DNA of 62,468 bases from an uncultured Verrucomicrobiota bacterium (GTDB lineage Bacteria > Verrucomicrobiota > Verrucomicrobiia > Opitutales > Seribacteraceae), in NCBI GenBank assembly GCA_902612125.1, contig CACMBV010000013.1, positions 1-62,468 on the forward strand, in the 5' to 3' direction. Each line of letters starts with the position of its first letter. Within the stretch, counting starts at the first letter, position 1. This document shows, piece after piece, positions 54,001-61,194 of the stretch. The translations under genes and the position numbers were made by a program. The notes beneath the pieces were generated by a model. The model did no database searches and was not told the DNA's origin. It saw nothing but the letters and a program-made list of their open reading frames with translations.

Positions 54001-54294
54001 CTCTTCAATGCTAACGATGTTGATTGGTTCGTCTTTAGTACAGATGTTGCCGGGGAGTTGACAGTTAACTTCACGGTTCCGACGCAATCATATGACGATT
54101 GGGATTTAGGAGTATATCAGGATGATCGAAGTAATGGAGGAAACTTTAATTTGGTGCACACAAAGAGTTTATCTAAAACAGGATCATTCAGCGTGGCGTT
54201 AGGAGAACCTGGAACTTATTTTGTTAAAGTATATACCGGTTCATCCTACTCACATGCCGATGATACATATGAGTTGAGCATGTCTTTAAGGTAA
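48100..54294 (+). CDS. Giant secreted subtilisin-like protease with WLY, InlB-like and PPC-like repeats
   Basis: This 2,064-residue exported protein has a signal peptide at residues 1-18 (IIFLIISFFYALTSFA). The subtilase domain has Asp139 (VVDTGVN), His200 (NGHGTFIAG), Asn290 (IIAAGN) and Ser524 (GTSYAAPLVAG). About 170 residues between the Asn and Ser blocks form an inserted beta-rich domain. Residues about 600-690 carry a tryptophan-rich module (GWLYLPS, WLYTSKNIYPYLYR, NWLYYQQGTSKPRQFW); residues about 690-835 are InlB-like (GWSGDSSS, FLRWGGEG). From about 838 on, ten PPC-like repeats each start with EPN(D/N) and a DEDWYEF/DWFWF strand. The start is TTG 48100. It is probably an extracellular polymer- or protein-degrading enzyme. 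Repeats 8 and 9 share an identical 93-bp segment. Confidence 0.88.
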   Translation: MKIIFLIISFFYALTSFASESKFVRNQIIVGFEENSTEEGIGIIENKISLKLIKSIDRLDLALFSNDDNRTIEEIVSRCLLLEFVEFAEINSIVSFEGYGGGDPQFSNQWYLKGNFGINWEKVMDVWVPKQNVPVAVVDTGVNWMHPDLKNQIYENLPEKVGYPGVDDDGNGKIDDIRGWDFIGDGNSPEDNNPEDYNGHGTFIAGLIAAEHDGAGMVGVSKAAKILPIRIGTAMGTVFRYIEASEYAVSRGVKILNWSFGGYGEPNPVEIHAISKFEQDGVLVIIAAGNDAYDNDGFNSAYPASYENENIISVASNDEDGSLSRFSNWGKSSVDLAAPGSEILSAKVETRTIKSYTFNSSMEGWLHGDPVPATLNRSTYEWTRLYKGVSWGLSDGSWNWFSGDLDYKPNTLTYCVSPWLNPRGSDGFRLAFVRANFQRKIGDEIGAKYTYNESDWPDFSPEEFSPKGIDFSRIENKKFKVAIKLETNSDYSTDKGIFIDDILLQDVPEPLSGKYLFKEGQGTSYAAPLVAGVAAMIWSHAPELSWKQVKKAILDGISRNRNLSGKVLTEGNLDAFKSLQIAEKMRSEMINPPSDDILIGDWKESEWFGSYFDKTYPWVYHFSHGWLYLPSLIKDEGFWFFDAKYNWLYTSKNIYPYLYRSENQNWLYYQQGTSKPRQFWDFLAEAWIYDSGYNVSVSIQPPGSGVVKGEGFYLADKNIKLDASANEGWEFSGWSGDSSSTNSILNLSAIKDFSLTANFEKKKYQLIVKTDNPMAGNAQGSGIFEHGEIVDISASPNIDYDFLRWGGEGVFDPLLLETTILMDQAREVIAFFESNSPEGFETEPNDSNTTPNSIPSNGEKRFGRIQSYEDEDWYEFSASANRRVIVSFELSNSIESNEFELRGWEVAILNQDLDVLAEDGFYDPGDISFISNDSRNYLLRIKKGVAFDRSLYSIKIREEDFFGNFEIEPNNLLTSANQLTLNQSAQGTVHGIGDKDNFFIEAPTSGLLTIYIHDLDGNLSTASHPNLRVLNDANSTLAELTGNSVLGENRIALRAEGKIYIELSNSITYDEFSYQLSYSLDPSFSGLEFEPNNAQETAQVLNFPAFVRGFYNSEDDIDWYELSPAKSGRVDLSYIGEETNSSVRKTVSLFVIHEDKTILNRSFSAFDESRLSFACIGGSKYWVKLGAGSEMEGISYQLEAVYNEQNSNLEIEPNDSSQDVTLSSLPLRKVGSLGEIEDRDIYRFEVLNSSVLELELTSISQGFDKINSDNESETWSIKIKDIAGNLIDGFILVEGTRSIPLINTGEYFIEISRGFYWEGGDYELNVVLSELEGSWESEPNNDRLNSSSIQVDGNLTRAKLSSSMDEDWFEFELNDRSVLAFSILTLTEGNELADDLNQVWELAVYSEDDDNPLRQEVVGSAQLVKVILEEGRHYLQIKPVANRINLDEYYIRVSVIASDEDSNKDFEPNNDAVNANPIRLDLPLQGNLEGDDTEDWYRFEFDSPGVLRFTPYQLENIGNDVTYELLEDSGTGIQSGALSLGTRVEIPILENGSYTLIISSNSSKYGLDFDFFSGKQHTEREPNDQVSQANVLNLTNTMVANLSSGRDVDWFATSIEASGLLKIDFESSSEVPLAWYSVEVYSGSREDLLYLGGDWLYGKGHLLVLKGDTPDLYVKISMYDQFFESSIPYSINISFNEGSSGVETEPNDNTANSLPLGSSIRGNLFNASDEDWFWFDTEVSGELTVNFTAPTQSYDEWDLAVYLKKNGSMNLLHTKTLSGNGSFNVALGEAGEHYVQIYSAQSYEHTDASYELGVSITEGLEGVEVEPNDNTANSLPLGSSIRGNLFNASDEDWFWFTTQVAGELTVNFTAPTQSYDEWDLAVYLKKDGDFNLVHTKTLSRTGSFTVALGEAGSHFIKIYSAQSYEHTDATYELGVSLSEGLEGVEVEPNSDGHPANPLPLGSSIRGNLFNANDVDWFVFSTDVAGELTVNFTVPTQSYDDWDLGVYQDDRSNGGNFNLVHTKSLSKTGSFSVALGEPGTYFVKVYTGSSYSHADDTYELSMSLR
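53212..53304 (+). repeat. Exact 93-bp direct repeat, copy 1 (inside protease gene)
   Basis: This 93-bp stretch, encoding EPNDNTANSLPLGSSIRGNL and the following DEDWFWF strand, is identical to 53575-53667. The offset is 363 bp (121 codons), the length of one PPC-like repeat. Confidence 0.85.
53575..53667 (+). repeat. Exact 93-bp direct repeat, copy 2 (inside protease gene)
   Basis: This is identical to 53212-53304. The sequence just after this copy, to about 53990, is clearly richer in G and C than the rest of the gene, although the protein repeats are alike, which suggests recombination with another copy or allele. Confidence 0.85.
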
Positions 54295-54605
54295 ATTTAA
54301 TTCTTAATCAGTCATTGTAGTTTTTAATGGCTTTGAAAATGTATTATTGAATTAGTATTTGAATGTTACACTAACTGGTAACAGACTGACCATACCCCTT
54401 TTATAAATTGAATTAATTATTCAATGATCAGATAGGAGTGAGGGGTGGATGTTTTCAATATCTCAAAATAAAGCATCTTTCATTTTTTTATAACATATAG
54501 GAACGGTTTTTAATAATTTTGATCTTTTCTTCCTTTATTTAAGAGGTTTTAGCCAAACTACATTTTATATGTTAGTTACAATTGAGTAGCTTTCTAAACA
54601 ACATA
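54295..54605. other. AT-rich intergenic stretch
   Basis: This sequence after the giant protease gene shows no gene or clear terminator hairpin. Confidence 0.45.
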
Positions 54606-54887
54606 TTAGATTTGGTATTTAAGTAGGTCGGGCCACTTGAATGGAGCATCATTAATTAATTCATCTTCGGGCTTCCACCATGCCACTCTATGATATGGTT
54701 TATTTTTAACATCGGGCTGTTTGGTCGGAGTTGTGCCAATTGCTTTTCGGAAGACCTTTTCGAGTCTCTTTATAGTCGCTTTGGAAGACGGAATAATATT
54801 GAGAGCTTCTTCTAAGTGCTGACAATCCAGGTCATGACTGACATTTACAGGTCTCATATACACTCCTTGGATTGGGTTATCTGGCAT
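54606..54887 (-). CDS. Small hypothetical protein, possibly a remnant
   Basis: This 93-residue frame (ending AWWKPEDELINDAPFKWPDLLKYQI) has a plausible protein composition but no recognised family. The frame stays open upstream of the ATG for about 18 more codons (reading KLSFESGRFPQHG) to a stop, but no start codon is available there, so it could be the C-terminal part of a decayed gene. There is no ribosome site. I include it because it is the only sizeable frame here. Confidence 0.35.
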   Translation of the reverse strand: MPDNPIQGVYMRPVNVSHDLDCQHLEEALNIIPSSKATIKRLEKVFRKAIGTTPTKQPDVKNKPYHRVAWWKPEDELINDAPFKWPDLLKYQI

Positions 54888-54940
54888 TCCATGCTGCGGA
54901 AATCGCCCTGATTCAAAGGAAAGTTTTAATTTTCGGAATG

Positions 54941-54958
54941 CCGGTCAAAATTGACCGG
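54941..54958. promoter_or_regulatory. 18-bp palindrome CCGGTCAA-AA-TTGACCGG
   Basis: Two perfect 8-bp arms around two central bases, followed by TTTT on the plus strand. It lies 72 bp upstream of the alpha/beta hydrolase start and 53 bp upstream of the minus-strand hypothetical gene. It may be an operator for either, or a short terminator; there is no gene close enough upstream for the second reading to be natural. Confidence 0.45.
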
Positions 54959-55030
54959 TTTTCATTTGTTTACAGGGATCGAAGGATTGCGAACTTGCAA
55001 GGAAGTAAGCCATAAAATAAAGGTATTCAC

Positions 55031-55765
55031 ATGGAAGAGATGATCACGAATTCTCAGGGCGAGATCCTGGATTACACCTTTCACGACCCGGGCAACCCTT
55101 CGCGGGATATTTTGATTATTGGACATGGTGTAACCGGTAACAAAGACCGACCCCTTGTAGTAACGCTTGCGGAAGCGGTTTCGAATGAGGGGATGGCCGT
55201 TTTGCGTTTTTCCTTTTCCGGAAATGGATCTTCCGGGGGCGACTTTAGGGACTGCACCATTTCCAAGGAAGTCGGAGATTTAAAAGCGGTGGTGACAGCG
55301 GCAGTGAAAAAAGGTTACCGGGTGACTTATGCCGGGCATAGTATGGGCGGAGCTGTGGGGGTGCTGGCCGCATTCAGTGATGACCGAATCAAACACTTAA
55401 TTTCCCTGGCCGGCATGGTCCATACCATGGATTTTTATAAACGCGAATTTGGCGAAGAGAAACCCGATGAAGGATGCATGTGGGCGGAGCCAAGTTATCC
55501 CTTATCATCAACCTACAGGAATGATATGTATGAGATTGCTTCAGTGGCTTCCAAGGCATCGGAGATAAAGATACCATGGTTGTTGATTCATGGGGATGCG
55601 GATGATGTGATACCAATTGAGGATTCGCGCCAAATTTTTGCCCTCGCCAACGAGCCAAAAAAAATCATTGAAATTTCCGGGGCTAACCATGTTTTCGGGC
55701 AAGCTGGACTTGAACCGATGAGTGAAGCGGTGATTGACTGGATTGGCGAGATCCTCAGAGGGTAA
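55031..55765 (+). CDS. Alpha/beta hydrolase (serine esterase/peptidase-like)
   Basis: This 244-residue cytosolic alpha/beta-hydrolase has the nucleophile elbow GHSMGG, the acid in HGDADDVIP and the histidine in GANHVF. The oxyanion region is IIGHGVTGNKDRP and the RFSFSGNGSSGGDF segment is typical of cinnamoyl-esterase/2-hydroxymuconate-like hydrolases. The substrate is unknown. AAAGG lies 8 bp before the ATG. The gene is 45 bp from the malate:quinone oxidoreductase and may be co-transcribed with it. Confidence 0.88.
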   Translation: MEEMITNSQGEILDYTFHDPGNPSRDILIIGHGVTGNKDRPLVVTLAEAVSNEGMAVLRFSFSGNGSSGGDFRDCTISKEVGDLKAVVTAAVKKGYRVTYAGHSMGGAVGVLAAFSDDRIKHLISLAGMVHTMDFYKREFGEEKPDEGCMWAEPSYPLSSTYRNDMYEIASVASKASEIKIPWLLIHGDADDVIPIEDSRQIFALANEPKKIIEISGANHVFGQAGLEPMSEAVIDWIGEILRG

Positions 55766-55810
55766 ACTTACGGAGTATTGATTCAATCTAGGTAATCCCA
55801 ATACTTTGGC

Positions 55811-57298
55811 ATGGATGAAGTAGATGTAATCCTTATCGGGAGCGGAGTAATGTCCGCCAACTTGGGAGCCCTGCTTTCGCAACTTGACCCTAGTTTGAGT
55901 ATTGAACTTTATGAGGTGACCAAGCAGTTATCTCAGGAAAGTTCCAACGGCTGGAATAATGCGGGTACCGGACATGCTGGCATCTGTGAAGTATCCTACA
56001 CCCCGGACCGGGGAGAGGATGGGGAGATAAAAGTAGACAAGGCGATCGAGATCTTTGCGGAATTTGAGCAGACCAAACAGTTCTGGGCACATGCCGTACG
56101 GACGGGAATGATCGATAAACCTTCTGAGTTTATCAACCAGGTGCCTCATATTAGTTTTGTGTTCGGACAGGAACAGGTCGAATTTCTGAGGTCCCGATAC
56201 CAAGGGATGAGGAAGCATCCGTTTTTCTCCAAGATGGAATATTCGGAGGATGCCGAGCAGATTCGAAAATGGGCTCCTCTCTTGATCGAGGGCAGGGTAG
56301 GTCAACCGGTAGCGGCCACCTATATGGAGGCGGGTACGGATGTAAATTTTGGCGAGGTTTCCCGTAAACTAATTCATTGGCTGGGGCAACAGGATGGATG
56401 TTCAATTCATGTGGAAACCCGTGTAACCAATCTTAAACGCTCCGGGAAAGGATGGGAAGTCACGATCCAAAACCTCGCGGACGGAACGACTCATCAAAAG
56501 AAGGCAAAATTTATATTTATTGGAGCCGGTGGCGGATCGCTTCCTCTCCTGCAAAAGGCGGGGGTGGATGAAATTCGCGGTTATGGAGGATTCCCGATCG
56601 GTGGGCAATGGCTGATTTGTGAAAAGCCGGAGATTGTGGAAAGACACCACGCCAAAGTCTACGGACTCTCCCCGGGAGAGGCACCGACCATGGCGGTTCC
56701 ACACTTAGACAGCCGGGTGCTGGATGGAAAAGAAGCCCTGCTTTTCGGGCCCTATGCCGCCTGGACCACTAAGTTTCTTCATCGGGGGGGCAGTTTTTTT
56801 GATCTTCCCGGGTCGATCAAGTTCCATAACTGGCTTACTCTTCTAAAAGTGGGAATAAGTAATCTTCCATTGGTCGGGTATCTGATCCAGCAGGGATTGC
56901 AAGGTATGAATACCCGCTTAAAGGAACTGCGTAATTTTTATCCGGATGCGAAGGCGGAGGATTGGAAATTGATTGATGCGGGTATCCGGGTCCAGGCAAT
57001 CAAGAAGGAAGATGGAGATGCCGGCATTGTTCATTTCGGCACGGAAGTGGTGACGAGTAAGGACAGGACGGTTTCGGCTCTACTTGGTGCATCTCCTGGG
57101 GCTTCAGTCTGCGTCAATATCGTGCTGGAAGTCGCCCGGAAATGTTTTGTCGAACTATTCACCAGGGATGAGGTGCAGAAAAGACTTTTAGGTATGATCC
57201 CGACCCTTGGACTTCATTCGAGGATAGATCCTGAAAACATGGCCGAGTTCGAAAAACATAGTCTAAATGCGGAAAAAACACTCGGATTAAGGAAATAA
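55811..57298 (+). CDS. mqo: Malate:quinone oxidoreductase
   Basis: This 495-residue FAD-dependent peripheral membrane enzyme oxidises malate to oxaloacetate and reduces the quinone pool, working in the TCA cycle in place of or alongside malate dehydrogenase. The FAD motif is VILIGSGVMSANLGALL, followed by the family block NGWNNAGTGHAGICEVSYTP, then GTDVNFGEVSRKL and IFIGAGGGSLPLLQKAG. The C-terminal VTSKDRTVSALLGASPGASVCVNI is characteristic. The length is normal. A small hairpin follows the stop. Confidence 0.95.
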   Translation: MDEVDVILIGSGVMSANLGALLSQLDPSLSIELYEVTKQLSQESSNGWNNAGTGHAGICEVSYTPDRGEDGEIKVDKAIEIFAEFEQTKQFWAHAVRTGMIDKPSEFINQVPHISFVFGQEQVEFLRSRYQGMRKHPFFSKMEYSEDAEQIRKWAPLLIEGRVGQPVAATYMEAGTDVNFGEVSRKLIHWLGQQDGCSIHVETRVTNLKRSGKGWEVTIQNLADGTTHQKKAKFIFIGAGGGSLPLLQKAGVDEIRGYGGFPIGGQWLICEKPEIVERHHAKVYGLSPGEAPTMAVPHLDSRVLDGKEALLFGPYAAWTTKFLHRGGSFFDLPGSIKFHNWLTLLKVGISNLPLVGYLIQQGLQGMNTRLKELRNFYPDAKAEDWKLIDAGIRVQAIKKEDGDAGIVHFGTEVVTSKDRTVSALLGASPGASVCVNIVLEVARKCFVELFTRDEVQKRLLGMIPTLGLHSRIDPENMAEFEKHSLNAEKTLGLRK

Positions 57299-57317
57299 AA
57301 TTGAGGTATTGATCGAT

Positions 57318-57341
57318 CAAATCTTACCGGCCGGAGATTTG
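57318..57341 (+). terminator. Candidate terminator hairpin after mqo
   Basis: CAAATCT and AGATTTG are perfect 7-bp arms around TACCGGCCGG, 20 bp after the mqo stop. The following run (GCAAATTTTG) is only moderately T-rich, so termination may be weak. Confidence 0.4.
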
Positions 57342-57883
57342 GCAAATTTTGATTCAATTATTTTCCTTTTCTTGGAATCAGTCTCCATCAAAGAGATTTT
57401 TCCATGATTTGAATCATTCATGATAATTTTTCGGAACGGAGTGCTTGTTACTTGCTCAGTCTCAGCTTAAAACGCCCACGATTTATTAATTCTTGATAGA
57501 TCGAATATGATTTTTAGGAATATTCAAGTTGTAAGAATTTTTGAAGGCACAGCTTCTAGATTAGTAAAACACATAGGAAATATTGAAAAAGTAAGTTTAT
57601 TTTGTGCCTGTTCAGGATCTAAGATTCAATTAGTCCAATTTCTTTTTTTTGCGTCCATGTGAATAAATATTTAATTCCTCATTTTTGACTTAGAAATTAT
57701 TGCTCTTAGTTGCTATATTTTTGATTTCTACTTATCCAAAAGGCTTTGCTTTGGAAAAAATTTGAAAGCACTATCCACCGAGAATAATTAATTTCATTAT
57801 GGAGTGAATTTCCAGTGTTCTGAAATTAATGTCCTAGTTAGTCGGTTTGACTAGGTCCTTTGGCATCCTTAAAAATTGAATGT
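57342..57883. other. AT-rich intergenic stretch
   Basis: About 540 bp of low-GC sequence lie between mqo and a small lipoprotein gene. No reading frame with family resemblance, RNA gene or repeat was recognised. A promoter for the lipoprotein gene is presumably present. Confidence 0.4.
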
Positions 57884-58048
57884 ATGAAAATAATTCTGGT
57901 TAGTCTCATTCTTTTTTCGTCTGCTTGTTCAACCAAGTCTGAATCTAAAAAGTTAGATCACGCCGAGCTTATTCAACAACAAATGCTTGATAATCATCAG
58001 AGGAGGCAACTTGATTATTTATATCGTCTTCCTGTGAATATTCCTTAG
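57884..58048 (+). CDS. Small lipoprotein
   Basis: The 54-residue product starts MKIILVSLILFSSACSTKSESK, a good lipoprotein signal with the lipobox Cys in SSAC, followed by a charged, helical tail (LIQQQMLDNHQRRQLDYLY). ATG 57884 was chosen because the signal begins there; a longer frame from 57860 adds only non-signal residues. No known family was recognised. No neighbour hints at its role. Confidence 0.55.
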   Translation: MKIILVSLILFSSACSTKSESKKLDHAELIQQQMLDNHQRRQLDYLYRLPVNIP

Positions 58049-58376
58049 TCGACGGATTTATGGTACTAGTTGGTTAATTGAAAAGAATTTCCGAATTAAA
58101 AACATAAAGTTTGTTCTGGAACTCAAACTAAAATCTTCAAAACTTCTTTTGCCTATCTTCCTTCATTCACTGGTAATTGCGATGAGACATGAAAGTTATG
58201 CGGAACAATTAAAAATTACCCATTATCTCGACTCTATTAAAGGTGACGATTCTTTTTATGAACACCGGCGAGACTCAAACTTCAATTATTTCACTAAGTA
58301 TATTGCAACCACTGAATCTGCATCTAAAATTCTCCACTTCGAAGAATTTTCTTGAGGAAGTATTTATCGGATGTAT
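58049..58376. other. Intergenic stretch with an uncertain open frame
   Basis: Between the lipoprotein and the sulfatase there is an in-frame open stretch to 58355 of about 105 codons (from about 58038), but it has no ATG or GTG except a late ATG (reading MRHESYAEQLKITHYL). It could be a gene remnant. No confident gene call is possible. Confidence 0.35.
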
Positions 58377-59900
58377 TCACTCGTACGACCATTTCACAAC
58401 CCACGGGTCATGAAATTGCTTCTGGGCAGATTTTAATTTTTCTTTATATTCTTCCAGCTTGACGGCAAATTTTGGGTTGCCCGCCAGGTTATTGGCTTCG
58501 TCGGGATCCTGCACAATTTGAAAAAATTCAAATTCCGGACGATGGATATACTGGCGAACGGTCTTTTTCCCATAGGGTGCGGAGAGGGATTTTTGATACT
58601 GTGCCTGAAAGCTGCTCGCGGCCCAGAGATCGGATGCGAAGGGGTAGGGTAATGGATGAGCGATGTTCCAGATCAGTTTATATTCCTGATCACGATAGAC
58701 GCGCATGGGATAATACATTTGAATCTCGTGAAAAGTATGCGATGCGAAAATATTTTCCCAATGCTTGGCTCCTGCCTGGCCTAAAATACCCAGCCATGAT
58801 TTACCGTGGTAGGATGATAGCTTGTCAATGGTCCCACGGTTGTCTTTGGGCGTTTTTGATTTGGGAATGGGGAAGGATTCACCGGGGTCTTCCCAATGGA
58901 GCGGACGGTTTCGCCCGGAGTCAAGGGCATCGGCAAAATCGAGCAGGGTGGGGGCTATGTCGATATGACTGATCATTGCCTGGTGTCGAATACCCCGCTT
59001 TTTTTCGTAGGGGTTGCGGACGACAAAGGGGACAAGAAGTCCTCCCTCATAAACAGTGGTTTTGCCGCCGGCGAAGGCCATGCCGTGATCGGAAGTAAAT
59101 ACAAGCAGGGTCTTTTCATAGAGCCCGTTTTCCTTAAGAATTTCGACCAGACGGGCGACTCCCTGATCAATCCTGGATACACTTTGATAATATTGAGCGA
59201 GTTCCTCGCGGGTTTCAGAGGTGTCAGGCAGAAAGGCGGGGATTGGAACTTGGGAAGGTTCGTAAAATATTTCTTTCACCCCATCATGTGACTGGCGCTC
59301 AGCTTTATTACCAAAAAGGTCGGGCTTTAGTTTATTTTTTGACGACTTGTCCAGTCCCCCTCCTCGATGAGGATCGGAAGTGGCAAAATAAAGAAAGAAG
59401 GGTTGGTCGCTCTTAGCGGAGATGAATTCCCGGCATTCTTCCGCCATTTGGACGGCGTTACGGGCATTGCCTTTCAAATAAGTCTCGAACCGGAAAACTT
59501 CTTCGGGAGAGACATGATACTTCCCGATATGTCCGGTGCGGTAGCCTGCCTTTGCGAGGTTACGGGGCAGGGATAATGCAATCACATTGAAGTAGCTGGA
59601 AAATTTATGAAAGGCATGCTGATGCCCGTATTGCCCGTTGGCGTGGTTGTGCAGACCGCTCATGACCACGGATCGGCTGGCAGAGCAGCTGGCGGTGGTG
59701 GCAAATGCGTTGAGAAACAAGGTGCCGTCGCGGGCAAGGGAATCGATAGCCGGGGTCTTGGCAATGGGATCGCCGTAGCAGCCTAGCGTGGGAGATTGAT
59801 TATCCGTGATAAAGAAAATGATATTCTTTTCGGCCGCAGAAATAAATATATGCAGGCCGATAAAGAACAGAGGAAGAAAGAGGAGAAATGAAAATTTCAT
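58377..59900 (-). CDS. Secreted type I sulfatase, SGSH (heparan N-sulfatase)-like
   Basis: This 507-residue exported enzyme has a signal peptide (KFSFLLFLPLFFIGLHIF). ATG 59900 was chosen for this signal; longer frames run through the divergent oxidoreductase gene. The active-site cysteine lies in TTASCSASRSVVMSG, a CxAxR motif that must be converted to formylglycine. Metal ligands appear in FITDNQSPTLG and FTSDHG. The stretch GLHNHANGQYGHQHAFHKFSSY ... RTGHIGKYHVSPEEVF resembles N-sulfoglucosamine sulfohydrolases (S1_8-type). It would remove sulfate from a sulfated marine polysaccharide; N-sulfate specificity is inferred. It is divergent from the Gfo/Idh/MocA gene. No maturase is seen in the window. 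Confidence 0.9.
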   Translation of the reverse strand: MKFSFLLFLPLFFIGLHIFISAAEKNIIFFITDNQSPTLGCYGDPIAKTPAIDSLARDGTLFLNAFATTASCSASRSVVMSGLHNHANGQYGHQHAFHKFSSYFNVIALSLPRNLAKAGYRTGHIGKYHVSPEEVFRFETYLKGNARNAVQMAEECREFISAKSDQPFFLYFATSDPHRGGGLDKSSKNKLKPDLFGNKAERQSHDGVKEIFYEPSQVPIPAFLPDTSETREELAQYYQSVSRIDQGVARLVEILKENGLYEKTLLVFTSDHGMAFAGGKTTVYEGGLLVPFVVRNPYEKKRGIRHQAMISHIDIAPTLLDFADALDSGRNRPLHWEDPGESFPIPKSKTPKDNRGTIDKLSSYHGKSWLGILGQAGAKHWENIFASHTFHEIQMYYPMRVYRDQEYKLIWNIAHPLPYPFASDLWAASSFQAQYQKSLSAPYGKKTVRQYIHRPEFEFFQIVQDPDEANNLAGNPKFAVKLEEYKEKLKSAQKQFHDPWVVKWSYE

Positions 59901-60009
59901 GTATGGGGAAGCATTGAAAATTCCCGATTCTGAGTCAAGCGACTGCAGATTGGTAAAGTAAATTATTCTGACTCGACCCGAAGCCTTTTTACAGGCATTA
60001 CAAAATTTC

Positions 60010-61113
60010 ATGAGTAAGAAAATATGTCGTTGGGGAATTTTGGGATCAGCCGGGATTGCCCAAAAAAATTGGCAGTCCATCCGGAATGCGGAGAATGCGG
60101 AGTTGGTCGCAGTGGCTAGCCGGGATATGGCCAAGTCTCAGGATTTTATTGATCGGTGTAGTGCTCAGGTCCCACATGCAGTCACTCCCGAAGCGATGGG
60201 CAGTTATGATGATCTTTTGGCGAGGGACGATGTGGATGCGATTTATTTACCCTTGCCCACTGGATTACGTTTGGAATGGGCCGTAAAAGTGGCGGAGGCA
60301 GGTAAGCACCTTCTCTGTGAAAAGCCCTGCGGCACCAACCTTGACCAGGTGGAAGAGATTATTGCAGCCTGTGACCGGGCGGGTGTGCAGTTCATGGACG
60401 GGGTGATGTTTATGCACAGCAAACGTTTAAACCGGGTCAGGGAAGCAATCGAAGACGGGAGCACCATCGGCGATCTCCGTCGTATCAATACCCAGTTCAG
60501 TTTTTGTGCGCCGAGGGAATTTCTTACCGAAAATATTCGGATGCACAGTGATCTAGAACCCCATGGGTGTCTGGGTGATTTGGGATGGTATACCCTGCGT
60601 TTCATCCTCTGGGTAATGGATTATGCGACTCCCAAAGCCGTGACCGGTCGTCTTCTTAACTCTGCTGGGCGTTCAGATAGCCCCCAACCGGTTCCCACCG
60701 AATTTTCCGGCGAGGTTCTCTTTGAGGATGTCTCCGCATCTTTTTATTGTTCCTTCCTTACGGAACACCAGCAACTTGCCCACATCAGCGGAAATAAGGG
60801 CAACCTGCGGATTGATGATTTTGTGCTTCCTTATTATGGCAACCGCATCGGCTTCCAGTCATCCAATGCCGAGTTTGATTGCGATGTGTGTGATTTCCGA
60901 ATGGAACGGCACGAACAGGCTCACCATGTGGAGGAATACGCCAACAGTCATGTGAGTTCCCAGGAAACCAATCTTTTCCGTAATTTTTCCAGCCTTGTGC
61001 TTGGAGGAAAACCGGATCCTCATTGGCCGAATATAACCTTGTTGACCCAGAAAGTAATGATGACCTGTATGGAGTCTGCGGATACAGGAAGTAAGGAAAT
61101 TGTCCTTTCCTGA
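60010..61113 (+). CDS. Gfo/Idh/MocA family NAD(P)-dependent oxidoreductase
   Basis: This 367-residue dehydrogenase has an N-terminal Rossmann fold (WGILGSAGIAQKNW), the family EKP motif in HLLCEKPCGTN (about residues 104-106) and the later GCLGDLGWYTLRFILW segment containing the substrate-binding Asp. It acts on sugars or sugar derivatives. Such enzymes commonly sit beside sulfatases in Verrucomicrobia and Planctomycetes, so it may process the monosaccharide released from a sulfated glycan. It starts about 110 bp from the sulfatase in the opposite direction, so a shared control region is likely. The sugar is not identifiable. Confidence 0.9.
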   Translation: MSKKICRWGILGSAGIAQKNWQSIRNAENAELVAVASRDMAKSQDFIDRCSAQVPHAVTPEAMGSYDDLLARDDVDAIYLPLPTGLRLEWAVKVAEAGKHLLCEKPCGTNLDQVEEIIAACDRAGVQFMDGVMFMHSKRLNRVREAIEDGSTIGDLRRINTQFSFCAPREFLTENIRMHSDLEPHGCLGDLGWYTLRFILWVMDYATPKAVTGRLLNSAGRSDSPQPVPTEFSGEVLFEDVSASFYCSFLTEHQQLAHISGNKGNLRIDDFVLPYYGNRIGFQSSNAEFDCDVCDFRMERHEQAHHVEEYANSHVSSQETNLFRNFSSLVLGGKPDPHWPNITLLTQKVMMTCMESADTGSKEIVLS

Positions 61114-61194
61114 GTGATTTTACTTCAAATTTTTAGCTCCTTTGCTCGATAATTGCATGAGTAATTAAGGGGAAGGAAAACATCTGGGCGTTTA

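Noticed and set aside
58149-58355. 68-residue frame starting at TTG before the sulfatase
   Set aside because: No family resemblance, no ribosome site and an open frame without ATG at its natural beginning; it may be a remnant, so I only describe the region.
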